Assembly: GCA_024103175.1 (NCBI GenBank)
Contig: JAGFJE010000688.1
Location: 1-39,263 of the forward strand
DNA length: 39,263 bases
Reading direction: 5' to 3'
DNA from: Phaeodactylibacter sp.
GTDB lineage: Bacteria; Bacteroidota; Bacteroidia; Chitinophagales; Saprospiraceae
Translations under genes and position numbers: made by a program
Shown: in pieces, positions 31,314 through 39,163 of the stretch
Layout: each line of letters begins with the position of its first letter
How positions within the stretch are numbered: the stretch's first letter is position 1
Notes under the pieces: generated by a model
Seen by the model: only the letters and a program-made list of their open reading frames with translations
What the model was told of the DNA's origin: nothing
Databases searched by the model: none

Positions 31314-33947
31314 TTAAAACGGAATATCCTCATCATCGTTCATTTTCGAGGGCCGGGTGATGATATTCGACGGCGGGCTCTCGAAAGTGTCCTCCGGCAG
31401 CGCCCCGAAATCGGGGTCGTCGAGGTCGGAGAAGCGGGCGTACTCGTCGGTGAAGCGCAGCTTTATGGTCTTCAGCGCCCCGTGGCGGTGCTTGGCCACG
31501 ATGACTTCGGCGATGCCTTTGAGGGACTGGCCTTCTTCGTCTTCGAGGATGTCGTAGTATTCCGGGCGGTAGATGAAGGCTACGATGTCGGCATCCTGTT
31601 CTATCGATCCGCTCTCGCGAAGGTCCGACAGCTGCGGCCGCTTCGTCCCGCCCCGCACTTCCACCGCCCGGCTGAGCTGCGACAGGGCGATGACCGGCAC
31701 GTTGAGCTCCTTGGCCAGGCCCTTCAGGGCGCGGGAGATGGCGCTCACTTCCTGTTCGCGGTTGCCGCGCTGGTTGTCGCCCCCGCCGCTCATCAGCTGG
31801 AGGTAGTCGATGATGATGAGGTCGATGTCGTGCTGCATTTTCAGGCGGCGGGCCTTGGCGCGCAGTTCGAAAATATTGATGCCCGGCGTGTCGTCGATGA
31901 AGAGGGGCACTTCGCTGATGCGTTCGAGGGCGGCGTTGAGCTGCTGCCATTCGTATTCTTCCAGCTGGCCGTTGCGCATTTTCATGCCCGAAATTTCCGC
32001 CTCCATGGAGATGACCCGCTGGGCCAGCTGCAGAGCCGACATCTCCAGGGAGAAGATGGCGACGGGCTTGCCGAAGTCGGCGGCGGCGTTTTTGGCAAGA
32101 GAGAGGGTCAGGGCGGTATTGTGGGTGACCGTCATGTCTTCCAGGAGGAAGCGCCGGTTGCCGTCAATTTCAAAGCCGTAATAATCATCTACTTTATCGT
32201 ACTCTATTTGAATGTCTGTAACTTGCCAGTTTGCAGGGCTTCGCCATTCCCGGGCCTGCTTTCGCTTAATCCGGACGGGGATTTCATCGATATTGCCATA
32301 GATTCTTAAACGATAAACAGCGGGTTCAAAACCCGTTGCAGCGATGGCAGCTTGTTTCGCTTTAAAGGAAACCCGGTAGCCGAGGGAGTCGCACAGGAAT
32401 TTGATCTGCCTGGTTAGGGCTTCATCTTTTTGGGTAATCTCATATCCATTGGACTGTTTCAGGTAGTGGCCATTGCTGTCGAGGAGGCCGGCTAACAGTA
32501 AAAGGCGGTTTTTTCGGGAGTTGATCAGATATTCCCTGGGGATATGTTTATTGCCTAATACTCCCATTGCCCGCAGCTCTCCCTGCAAGGAATACCCCCA
32601 ACGTTTTGCCCCGTTGGATATTCTGTACCCGGGGCATTTGCCCGGGGCCTGGGAGGGTGTTAAAGTCAAATTGAGGTTATCCGCCGATTCCTGGAGATAA
32701 GCTACTATCTCTCCGTCTTGTGTATGGATGTTGTTCTTGCCGGAGGAACCATCGCCCAGCCAAAGGCCCAGGAAATAAGGAGAAAGAGGGGTTTTTTGCT
32801 CAGGAAAATCTACCGCCACCTTATATCCTTTATAACTGGACTGGAATTCAGGGGAACGTGACAGATAATCCTTAACAGAAATGTCCAGGATGAGCCTCCC
32901 CCCGCCTCCCTTCGAAGGAGGGGGAGTTGGCTCAGCGTTTGCTGCCCTGGCTGGGCGATCTCCTTCTCCTTTGGGGAGAGCCTTTCCCGATTTCATATCG
33001 GGGGCCGGGGAGGGGCTTTTTTTAAGCGAAAGAATATGGCTTTCATTGACCCGGTAGTCTTTACCTTTATTCTGCCGGACCCAATACATCCGCTCGCGCC
33101 CGCAGGCAAGAGAGCGTACTCGCCGGGGAGTTGAATCATCGCCCATCAGGAGGTCGCCCACCTGTACATCTTCCACTTTTTTCAGGCTGCCGTCGTACAT
33201 CAGCACTTTCGTGCCTTTCCCCAGGCATTTACCCATGCCCGGCCGGGCTGCCAGAATGATCAGGTCCGACCGCTGCAGGCCCGACGTCAGCCGGTCCAGC
33301 TCGGTGAATCCGGTGGGCACGCCGGTCAGGCCGTCCTCCTTTTTGCGCAGTTCTTCGAGTTGCTTCTGGGCTTTGGCTGCCAGGGAGGACATGCTTTCGA
33401 ACCCCCGGCTCATGTTCTGCTGGGCTATGGCGAACAGGCCCTGTTCGGCGTCGTCGAGCAGGTTGAACACGTCGGTGGTGTCTTCGTAGGCGTCGCGGAT
33501 GATCTTGGTGGATACGCTGATCAGCTCCCGCTGTACGTACTTCTGGGCGATGATGCGGGCGTGGTATTCGATGTTGGCGGCCGAGGCCACCTTGTTGGAC
33601 AGTTCGACCAGGTAGTAAGGGCCGCCGACAGCTTCCAGCTCGCCCGTCTTCCTGAGTTCTTCGGTGACGGTGAGCAGGTCGATGGGCTGAGATTTCTCAA
33701 ACAGCCGCAGCATGGCCTTGTAGATGAGCTGGTGGGCATCGAGGTAGAAACTCTCGGCGCGCAGGATGTCGAGCACGATGGACAGGGCGTCTTTATCGAG
33801 CATCAATGCGCCCAGCACGGCTTCTTCCAGTGGAATAGCCTGGGGCTGCACCTTGCCGAAGACGTAGTTCGACAGGTCTTCTCCTCGTTTCTTGCTGCGG
33901 CTCCGCAGGCTCGGCAGCTTCTTGTCCGGGTCCTTCTCGCCTGCCAT
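31314..33947 (-). CDS. dnaB: Replicative DNA helicase DnaB, intein-containing
   Basis: 877 residues as a precursor from the ATG at 33947; a start at 33989 would lie almost on the -7 box and is rejected. The spliced product is about 507 residues, normal for DnaB. The N-terminal DnaB domain opens VQPQAIPLEEAVLGALMLD. The RecA-like core starts TGFTELDRLTSGLQRSDLII, with Walker A ARPGMGK/T split by the intein at K-T. After it come VAIFSLEMSALQLAQRVISM, DLIIIDYLQLMSG (Walker B), VPVIALSQLSRAVE, the KRPQLSDLRESGSIEQDAD motif and an acidic tail. It unwinds DNA at the fork as a hexamer; without splicing the ATP site is broken. Minus strand, probably monocistronic. Confidence 0.95.
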   Translation of the reverse strand: MAGEKDPDKKLPSLRSRSKKRGEDLSNYVFGKVQPQAIPLEEAVLGALMLDKDALSIVLDILRAESFYLDAHQLIYKAMLRLFEKSQPIDLLTVTEELRKTGELEAVGGPYYLVELSNKVASAANIEYHARIIAQKYVQRELISVSTKIIRDAYEDTTDVFNLLDDAEQGLFAIAQQNMSRGFESMSSLAAKAQKQLEELRKKEDGLTGVPTGFTELDRLTSGLQRSDLIILAARPGMGKCLGKGTKVLMYDGSLKKVEDVQVGDLLMGDDSTPRRVRSLACGRERMYWVRQNKGKDYRVNESHILSLKKSPSPAPDMKSGKALPKGEGDRPARAANAEPTPPPSKGGGGRLILDISVKDYLSRSPEFQSSYKGYKVAVDFPEQKTPLSPYFLGLWLGDGSSGKNNIHTQDGEIVAYLQESADNLNLTLTPSQAPGKCPGYRISNGAKRWGYSLQGELRAMGVLGNKHIPREYLINSRKNRLLLLAGLLDSNGHYLKQSNGYEITQKDEALTRQIKFLCDSLGYRVSFKAKQAAIAATGFEPAVYRLRIYGNIDEIPVRIKRKQAREWRSPANWQVTDIQIEYDKVDDYYGFEIDGNRRFLLEDMTVTHNTALTLSLAKNAAADFGKPVAIFSLEMSALQLAQRVISMEAEISGMKMRNGQLEEYEWQQLNAALERISEVPLFIDDTPGINIFELRAKARRLKMQHDIDLIIIDYLQLMSGGGDNQRGNREQEVSAISRALKGLAKELNVPVIALSQLSRAVEVRGGTKRPQLSDLRESGSIEQDADIVAFIYRPEYYDILEDEEGQSLKGIAEVIVAKHRHGALKTIKLRFTDEYARFSDLDDPDFGALPEDTFESPPSNIITRPSKMNDDEDIPF
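32118..33227 (-). mobile_element. Intein with LAGLIDADG homing endonuclease inside dnaB
   Basis: 370 residues from Cys (codon 33225-33227, CLGKGTKVLMYDGS) to Asn (codon 32118-32120, VTHN), followed by Thr as the +1 extein residue. The splicing blocks are present: block A C-x-GKGT, block B with NESHIL, block F/G (YYGFEIDGNRRFLLEDMTVT, then HN). The endonuclease has two LAGLIDADG-like helices: YFLGLWLGDG and LLLAGLLDSNG, each with an acidic residue, so it may still be active. The insertion point inside Walker A (GMGK/T) is a known site for inteins in DnaB. It contains a 125-bp C-rich repeat in frame. Confidence 0.95.
32893..33017. repeat. C-rich palindromic repeat inserted in frame in the intein
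   Basis: The ends are inverted (AGCCTCCCCCCGCC at 32893-32906; GGCCGGGGAGGGGCT at 33003-33017). Internal hairpins include CCTCCCTTCGAAGGAGG. It encodes a low-complexity stretch (SPSPAPDMKSGKALPKGEGD, then Pro/Gly-rich) between the splicing block B and the endonuclease. The same end sequence (AAAAGCCCCTCCCCGG, minus sense) appears right after the dnaB stop, and related pieces lie at 3675-3735. Confidence 0.75.
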
Positions 33948-33990
33948 GGTCGATGGTTTGAAAATGGTTAAAACTCCTGCTGAGGGCAAA

Positions 33991-33998
33991 CAAAGCTA
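33991..33998 (-). promoter_or_regulatory. -7 promoter box of dnaB (proximal)
   Basis: TAGCTTTG on the minus strand, an exact TAnnTTTG, 43 bp before the ATG at 33947. No clear -33. Confidence 0.55.
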
Positions 33999-34154
33999 CG
34001 GGATTATAATCAGAAACCCGAGCAGGGTTTTTCTTTATTGTTTCCTGCTATTGTGGAAAAACTGGCCGGGGGTGTGGAAAAGGTGTTGGTTTGAAAGCTT
34101 CGGGTAATTCTTGTGCAAAGCGGAACCTTTGCAAAGCCCTTATTGCCAGTAGTT

Positions 34155-34211
34155 ATGAACAAAAAGCACATGCATAGTGCGTGTTGAAAAGTTTGTTCAT
34201 AGCCAAAGATA
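34155..34211 (-). promoter_or_regulatory. Second dnaB-directed promoter box with leader hairpin
   Basis: TATCTTTG (34204-34211, minus) is an exact -7 box. Immediately after it an inverted repeat ATGAACAAA / TTTGTTCAT (34192-34200 and 34155-34163) encloses GCAC-ATGCATA-GTGC. A 15-codon frame begins at the ATG of the first arm (MNKLFNTHYACAFCS). It could be a leader peptide or only a structured 5' end. Between here and 33999, GCAAAG-CGGAAC-CTTTGC forms a small hairpin. Confidence 0.45.
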
Positions 34212-34257
34212 AGGAAAAGGTGGTTTATCCGGAAACATGGCTGCGCCGGTATTGCGG

Positions 34258-34866
34258 CTATTCTTTACTGTTTTTTTTCAGCCCGGCCACGATCTCCCGG
34301 TGGTCTTTCAGGAAGGCGCCGTATCCGTTCATGGCAGATTTTCCCATGCTGTCGGCCATTTTGATCAGGTTGAGGGAAGCATCCAGCCGGGGCAGTTCCG
34401 CCCTGCTCTGGTGAAAACTGATGGAGGCCAGTTGGCGGAAGTATTCGTTGCCCAGGTTGATGTACATGTCCTGCAGGTGGTACAATTCGGAGAGGTTTTG
34501 GATGGTGCGTGGCTCGAAGCGGCGGATAGCGCCCGACAGCTTGGCCATTTCCCAGGCGCCGTTGCTCATGAGTATCTGGTTGTAGCCGATGCTGACGGAG
34601 ACTTTGGCCTCTTCTCCCAGCGCGATCAGCGAATCGCGGGTGTCCTGCATCTGTTTGCGCTTCAGCTCATTATCGGCCAGGTTGCTCCCGAGTTCGGCCC
34701 GGTTGCCCTGGATTTCCAGCACGATCGCTTCCAGCGCCTTTTGAGCCAGGGCTTTCTCCTTGCGGTTCTCGTTGCAGTTGTCGACGGCCAGGGCCAGGAA
34801 GATGGCGAGCACGATGGCGGGGATTTCCCAGAGAACCTGTCGGAGGTTGGGGCGGAGTTGGTACAT
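34258..34866 (-). CDS. DUF6090-like membrane protein
   Basis: 202 residues. The start RQVLWEIPAIVLAIFLALAVD followed by NCNENRKEKALAQKALEAIV (read as two pieces) is the hallmark of DUF6090-type proteins: a single membrane helix ending in VDN-x-NE-x-R, then a long helical domain. The rest is mostly helical (ELKRKQMQDTRDSLIALGEE, MSNGAWEMAKLSGAIRRFEP), with a final charged segment. It is a single-pass inner-membrane protein with a periplasmic helical domain; its function is unknown. Bacteroidota genomes carry many copies. It is isolated, with its promoter region in 34867-35240. Confidence 0.8.
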   Translation of the reverse strand: MYQLRPNLRQVLWEIPAIVLAIFLALAVDNCNENRKEKALAQKALEAIVLEIQGNRAELGSNLADNELKRKQMQDTRDSLIALGEEAKVSVSIGYNQILMSNGAWEMAKLSGAIRRFEPRTIQNLSELYHLQDMYINLGNEYFRQLASISFHQSRAELPRLDASLNLIKMADSMGKSAMNGYGAFLKDHREIVAGLKKNSKE

Positions 34867-34932
34867 GGGCGGAAGGTTATATGGCTAAATTGTTATACCG
34901 GGCACGATGCTGAATTGTGCCCCCTTCGGTGT

Positions 34933-35024
34933 TAGGAGGATTTAGGATTTAGGTTTTAGGCCCGGCCGGGTAAACGTTAGGTGCCTGTTGAGTGCCTGGT
35001 CAGGCCAGGGTTGCCCCTAAAACC
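34933..35024. repeat. TTAGGATT repeats and an inverted GGTTTTAGG
   Basis: Units GGATTTA-GGATTTA-GGTTTTA (34940-34960), with GGTTTTAGG (34952-34960) inverted at 35016-35024 (CCTAAAACC). They lie upstream of the DUF6090-like gene. The rest of 34867-35240 shows no gene. Confidence 0.6.
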
Positions 35025-35242
35025 TGCCGCCTAAGGGCTAAAACCAAGCAATGGGCACAAAAAGGAATCGCGGCCGTTATGGCTGCCCGTCTTTACGGGG
35101 GCTCATCCGGGTAAAAATTGCCGGGTTGGAAAGGCCGGGTATTTACCGGAAAAACCTTAGGCCGGAAGTTCGGAAGTCAGGAGGCGACAGGCAAAACTTT
35201 TCGACGAAGGGCAGGCTGTTCATTGCAAAACTCGTCTTTTAA

Positions 35243-35311
35243 ATGCAAGTTGCATCAACAAATGCTGACGCTTGCGGTCAGCATCCTGACAATGCTTCGC
35301 ATTCGTCAGGA
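35243..35311. promoter_or_regulatory. Three consecutive stem-loops upstream of the second regulator
   Basis: TGCAA-G-TTGCA (35244-35254); ATGCTGAC-gcttgcg-GTCAGCAT (35262-35284); and TCCTGACAATGC-ttc-GCATTCGTCAGGA (35284-35311, one bulge). They directly precede the AACTGAC repeat and the regulator gene and could be a leader RNA structure or a composite repeat element. Confidence 0.55.
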
Positions 35312-35318
35312 CAACAAG

Positions 35319-35350
35319 CAACTGACAACTGACAACTGACAACTGACAAC
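35319..35350. repeat. CAACTGA tandem repeat before the second regulator
   Basis: Four to five units of AACTGAC, ending 22 bp before the ATG at 35372. It is C/A-rich in the sense direction, as for other repeats at gene 5' ends. Confidence 0.9.
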
Positions 35351-35371
35351 GAACAATAAACAACCACCACC

Positions 35372-36067
35372 ATGACCTGCCTGATCATCGACGACAGCCC
35401 CATGGCCCGCGCCGCCCTGCGCAGCCTGATCGGGGAAGTGGATTTTCTGGAGTTGGCCGGAGAATGCGAGGACGCCCTCTCCGCCCTGAAAGCATTGCAG
35501 GAAAGGCCGGCGGACCTGCTCTTCCTGGACGTAGAAATGCCCAGGATGAGCGGGCTGGAGTTGCTGGATTCGCTGGCGCACAAACCGCTGGTGATCCTCA
35601 TTACCTCCAAGCGGGATTATGCGGTGGAGGCTTTCGAATACCGGGTGGTTGACTATCTGGTGAAACCAGTCACCTATCCCCGGTTTGTCGCTGCGGTACA
35701 GAAAGCAAGGGAGCTTTTTCAGCAACAGGACAGGAAGGCCGGCGCTACAGAGGGCAGCGGGCAACTTTTTATCAAAGTCAACAACGCCCTCACCCGGATA
35801 GTGCTGGAAGACGTCCTCTTCGTCCAGGCCCTGGGCGACTACGTCACCATCGTCACCCGGGATAAGCGCCATACCGTGCATTTTACGATGAAGGAGATGG
35901 AGCATCGCCTGCCGCCCGCCCGCTTCGTCCGCACCCACCGGTCTTATATCGTGGCTTTGGATAAGATCGACAACGTGGAAGAGAATTCCATAGCTATCGG
36001 CAAGAACCTCATCCCGGTCAGCGAAAGCTACCGCAGCGCGTTCTTCAGCCGGCTGGACCTCTTGTGA
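35372..36067 (+). CDS. LytTR-family response regulator (second)
   Basis: 231 residues. Receiver: D7-D8 acidic pair (IIDDSP), phosphoacceptor D53 (LLFLDVEMPRMSG), T-S at ITSK, and K in VVDYLVKPVTYP. LytTR domain about 130-231: LFIKVNNALTRIVLEDVLFV, LGDYVTIVT, FTMKEMEHRLP, FVRTHRSYIVALDKIDNVE, IPVSESYRSAFFSRL. A DNA-binding transcription factor. It sits 102 bp before the hybrid kinase at 36169 in the same direction, so the two probably form a pathway. A stem-loop cluster and repeat lie upstream. Confidence 0.93.
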   Translation: MTCLIIDDSPMARAALRSLIGEVDFLELAGECEDALSALKALQERPADLLFLDVEMPRMSGLELLDSLAHKPLVILITSKRDYAVEAFEYRVVDYLVKPVTYPRFVAAVQKARELFQQQDRKAGATEGSGQLFIKVNNALTRIVLEDVLFVQALGDYVTIVTRDKRHTVHFTMKEMEHRLPPARFVRTHRSYIVALDKIDNVEENSIAIGKNLIPVSESYRSAFFSRLDLL

Positions 36068-36117
36068 AAATTTAAATTTATTCGGCAACCACAGTTGGCA
36101 TGGTACACCGCTGGACA

Positions 36118-36157
36118 ATTATTCATTCCTTCACTCATTCACTCATTCACTCATTCA
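36118..36157. repeat. ACTCATTC tandem repeat before the hybrid kinase
   Basis: ATTCATTCCTTC then three ACTCATTC units, ending 11 bp before the ATG at 36169. Translated in the upstream open frame it gives a His/Ser/Phe-rich false N-terminus. Confidence 0.9.
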
Positions 36158-36168
36158 GTCCATATAAC

Positions 36169-38400
36169 ATGCGCAGCGCACTGCAAAAGATATTATTCAG
36201 CAATGAACACCGCCTGGAGCGGCGCATACTGGCCATCCTGTTGCTGGGGCTGGCGATCACCTTCGGCATCCAGTTTCTTTCCCAAAACAGCATCAATGAC
36301 TTGCTGGCCTCGGATGAGAAGGTCATGTACAATTACGAGCTGGACAACTATCTCGGCGGCCTGGACCACAACCTGATCGCCCTGGAGAGCAACGTGCGCA
36401 GTTATGTCATCTACGAGGCAGCCGGGCTGATCGCCGATATCGGCACGAATGTCGCCGCTGCGAGGAATGACCTGGCGCAGATCAAAAAAATGGCCATCCC
36501 CGGCGAACGAGGGCAAAGGAGCATAACTTATCTGGATTCGCTGGTTGAAGCAAAAATCCGGTTTAGCGAGAGCGTGCTGGACAGCTTTGCCACCGGCGGG
36601 GAAGAGGCGGCGTTCGGCCTGCTCAGCACCCAAACCGGGCTGAACCTGCGGGACAGCATCATACAGATCACCAGCCGGATGCGTCAACAGGAAAAGCAGG
36701 CCATTGCACAAACGATACAGGCCAACCGGGAAGAAGCCCTGCGGGTGAGTACGGTCGATTACATAAGCGCCTTGCTGGCGGCGGCCATTGTGATCATGGC
36801 CATTTTCTTTTTTCTCAAGGTGATCGAGAAACGCGCCGCCATACAGGAAAAGCTGGAAGAGGCCCGCCGCAACGCCGAACAGTCCGCCCTGGTCAAGGAG
36901 CAGTTCATGGCCAATATGAGCCATGAAATCCGCACTCCGCTCAACGCCATCCTGGCTTACGCCAACATGCTCCGGAGGTCGGAGCTGGACGGCCGGCAGC
37001 AGGAATGCGCCGAGGGCATACAGCAGGCGGGCGAGAACCTGCTGGCTATCGTCAACGATATCCTGGACTTCTCCAAGCTGGAGGCGGGCATGATCCGCCT
37101 GGAGCGCATCCCTTTCAGCGTCCGGAGCCTGCTCAACTCTCTGGAAAGCATGTTCCGCCCCAAGGCAGGCGGGAAAAGCATCAGCCTGGCCATCTATCCG
37201 CCCCGTTCCGGGCCTGATATTCTGCTGGGCGACCCCACCCGCCTCACCCAAATCCTGTCCAACCTGCTGAGCAACGCCGTCAAATTTACCGACGAGGGTG
37301 GCGTACAAGCCTGGAGCAGCCTGAAACCTGCCGGGGAAGAGCGGGTATTGCTCGAGTTTACCGTCCAGGATACCGGGATCGGTATTCCTGAAGACAAGAT
37401 CGGCCAGGTGTTCGAGCGCTTCGGCCAGGGAGCGTCCGACATTACCCGCCGTTACGGGGGCACCGGCCTGGGCCTGGCCATCGTCAGGAACCTGGTGGAG
37501 GCTCAGAGCGGTAGCATTACCGTGAAAAGCCAGCCCGGGGCCGGAGCTACTTTTACCGTAACGCTTCCCTACGAATTTTCCGACGCTATCCTTCCTGTGG
37601 CACCGGCCAGAGCTGACGGAGATGCAGCTCTCCCCGCCGGGCGCCGGATCCTGGTAGTGGAAGACAACCTCATGAACCAGCGCATCGCCGCCCTGATGCT
37701 GGAAGAGCACGGCATGGATTACAGCCTGGCGGAAAATGGCAGGCAGGCGCTGGAACGCCTGAAGAAAGAATCATTCGACCTCATCCTCATGGACCTGCAG
37801 ATGCCGGAAATGGACGGCTATTCGGCAGCCCGGGCCATCCGTAAAAGCCTTCAACTGGAGATGCCAATAATCGCTATGACCGCCCACGTGCTGGCCGGCG
37901 AACGCGAACGCTGCCTGGACAACGGAATGAACGATTATATATCCAAGCCCATTCGGGAAGAAGCGCTGCTGGCCCTGCTCAGAAAATACCTCTCCGCAAT
38001 GGAAGGCGAGCCGTCAATGGACGGCAAAACGGCTGAAGCGGAACCTGCCATCGACCTCGACTACCTGTCCAGCATCGCCGGAGGCAAGCCGGAACGCATC
38101 CGCGAGATGGCCCGCATTTTCCTGCAACAGGCACCGGCTGAGCTGGCTGCCCTGGAGTCGGCCTTCCGCGAAGGCGACGGGGAGGCGCTGGCGCGGGCGG
38201 CCCATAAGATGCGCCCCACAGCCGCCTATATGGGATTTGGGGAAAGCCTGGGCTGCCTACTGGAAGAACTGGAATCTATGGCCCGGAAAGATTCTGAGGG
38301 CGAAGACGGGCTTTCGGCCTCTGTCGTCCGCATCCGGTCCATGACCCAACAGGCCATAAGAGCGGTTGAGCGTCGGATTCTGGCAGATGAGAAGGGGTAA
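36169..38400 (+). CDS. Hybrid sensor histidine kinase with CHASE3-like sensor, receiver and HPt
   Basis: 743 residues from the ATG at 36169; the frame opens at 36100 but the extra 23 residues are translated repeat. TM1 is about 20-38 and TM2 about 199-217; between them is a helical CHASE3-like sensor domain (NLIALESNVRSYVIYE). A short coiled coil (220-245) leads to HisKA with H252 (MSHEIRTPLNAI). The ATPase has N369 (LLSNAVKF), DTGIGIPED and GGTGLGLAIV. The receiver has D542 (LILMDLQMPEMDG). The C-terminal HPt has H679 (ARAAHKMRPT). It is a phosphorelay sensor in the inner membrane, H252 to D542 to H679, then probably to the LytTR regulator upstream (D53; inference). Confidence 0.93.
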   Translation: MRSALQKILFSNEHRLERRILAILLLGLAITFGIQFLSQNSINDLLASDEKVMYNYELDNYLGGLDHNLIALESNVRSYVIYEAAGLIADIGTNVAAARNDLAQIKKMAIPGERGQRSITYLDSLVEAKIRFSESVLDSFATGGEEAAFGLLSTQTGLNLRDSIIQITSRMRQQEKQAIAQTIQANREEALRVSTVDYISALLAAAIVIMAIFFFLKVIEKRAAIQEKLEEARRNAEQSALVKEQFMANMSHEIRTPLNAILAYANMLRRSELDGRQQECAEGIQQAGENLLAIVNDILDFSKLEAGMIRLERIPFSVRSLLNSLESMFRPKAGGKSISLAIYPPRSGPDILLGDPTRLTQILSNLLSNAVKFTDEGGVQAWSSLKPAGEERVLLEFTVQDTGIGIPEDKIGQVFERFGQGASDITRRYGGTGLGLAIVRNLVEAQSGSITVKSQPGAGATFTVTLPYEFSDAILPVAPARADGDAALPAGRRILVVEDNLMNQRIAALMLEEHGMDYSLAENGRQALERLKKESFDLILMDLQMPEMDGYSAARAIRKSLQLEMPIIAMTAHVLAGERERCLDNGMNDYISKPIREEALLALLRKYLSAMEGEPSMDGKTAEAEPAIDLDYLSSIAGGKPERIREMARIFLQQAPAELAALESAFREGDGEALARAAHKMRPTAAYMGFGESLGCLLEELESMARKDSEGEDGLSASVVRIRSMTQQAIRAVERRILADEKG

Positions 38401-38783
38401 TGGCGGATCCAGCCTTGTTTAGTGCTGAAAGCCATATAACAAATCAACCATATAACTATAACGGCATACAGCGAACACGCCCAAATGTATTAATGGCCTG
38501 CCCGCTCCAAACCGCTTTCTTCCGGTTTCGCCGAACAGGCAACCGCACTCACCGAATAACCGGGGGCACTCACCGAAGAATCCCCATTCCGCCTTTTTTC
38601 GCCCTTATCTTTGATCCGGAATAGTGATACAAAGGTCGTCACATATCGCGAGAAGGTTGGAAGTCCCTGCCGCAGTGAATTCGCCCATGAAAGCCCAAAA
38701 GCCCTAACCGGGGCTTCTCTCCTTCCCGCTTTTGAAAGAAGTTCTATCCTGTGTTATCCCAATTTGCTTATTTGCCGCCCATG
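38401..38783. other. Non-coding spacer, one promoter-like box
   Basis: TATCTTTG (38606-38613, plus) matches the -7 box. It is followed by no convincing gene: the open frame from 38611 has an implausible composition and an inverted repeat in its second half. AAGCCC-TAACCG-GGGCTT (38699-38717) is a weak hairpin. Confidence 0.45.
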
Positions 38784-38787
38784 GGTT

Positions 38788-38931
38788 GCTCCCTCCGATC
38801 AAGGCCCCGTTAAGCCAAAAAAATCTTCGGATGATCAACAGTGCTTTTGCGCTACTCCGGTTATCGCCGGAGTAGAAAGTTACAATCCCCTGAGGAGGGA
38901 GCCCCTGTCGGGCTTTCCAGCGGATAACCGG
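38788..38931. repeat. Nested inverted repeats with alternative pairings
   Basis: GCTCCCTCC (38788-38796) pairs with GGAGGGAGC (38894-38902). Inside is a perfect hairpin CTACTCCGG-TTATCG-CCGGAGTAG (38852-38875). CCGGTTATC (38857-38865) can instead pair with GATAACCGG (38923-38931). It is probably a palindromic repeat element; a regulatory RNA is possible, but no downstream gene is seen on the plus strand. Confidence 0.6.
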
Positions 38932-39123
38932 AAAAAATAAAGATAAAAGCTGGTTTATACAGAGCCAACGTCTACAGCAACGCCGGCTTCTTAGGCGCTG
39001 CAAACTTCAGGCTACAATAATTTTTCTTTATGGGATCAAGCAAGCTTTGGGGGCACCCAGCCCCTGAAGCTATTATCAGGCCGGAATCATAAGTACCCAG
39101 ATTCAGTCTACATACTTGTGGAA

Positions 39124-39149
39124 AAGCCCGCTGCCAAAGCAGCGGGCTT
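39124..39149 (-). terminator. Intrinsic terminator of the right-edge gene
   Basis: AAGCCCGCTG / CAGCGGGCTT, loop CCAAAG. Read on the minus strand the stem is followed by TTTTC, 15 bp after the stop codon of the partial gene at 39164. Confidence 0.75.
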
Positions 39150-39163
39150 GCCATTTTCTCATA

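Noticed and set aside
33225..33230. A frameshift or disruption of dnaB at Walker A
   Set aside because: The inserted segment is in frame and carries complete intein splicing blocks; the flanking exteins join to a normal DnaB.
36100..36168. Extended N-terminus of the hybrid kinase
   Set aside because: The extra residues are translated ACTCATTC repeat; the ATG at 36169 gives a normal short start before TM1.
38611..38940. A 109-codon plus-strand frame and a 99-codon minus-strand frame over the same DNA
   Set aside because: Both cover an inverted-repeat region, have odd composition (many Ser, Pro, Cys without pattern), and lack signal or domain features.
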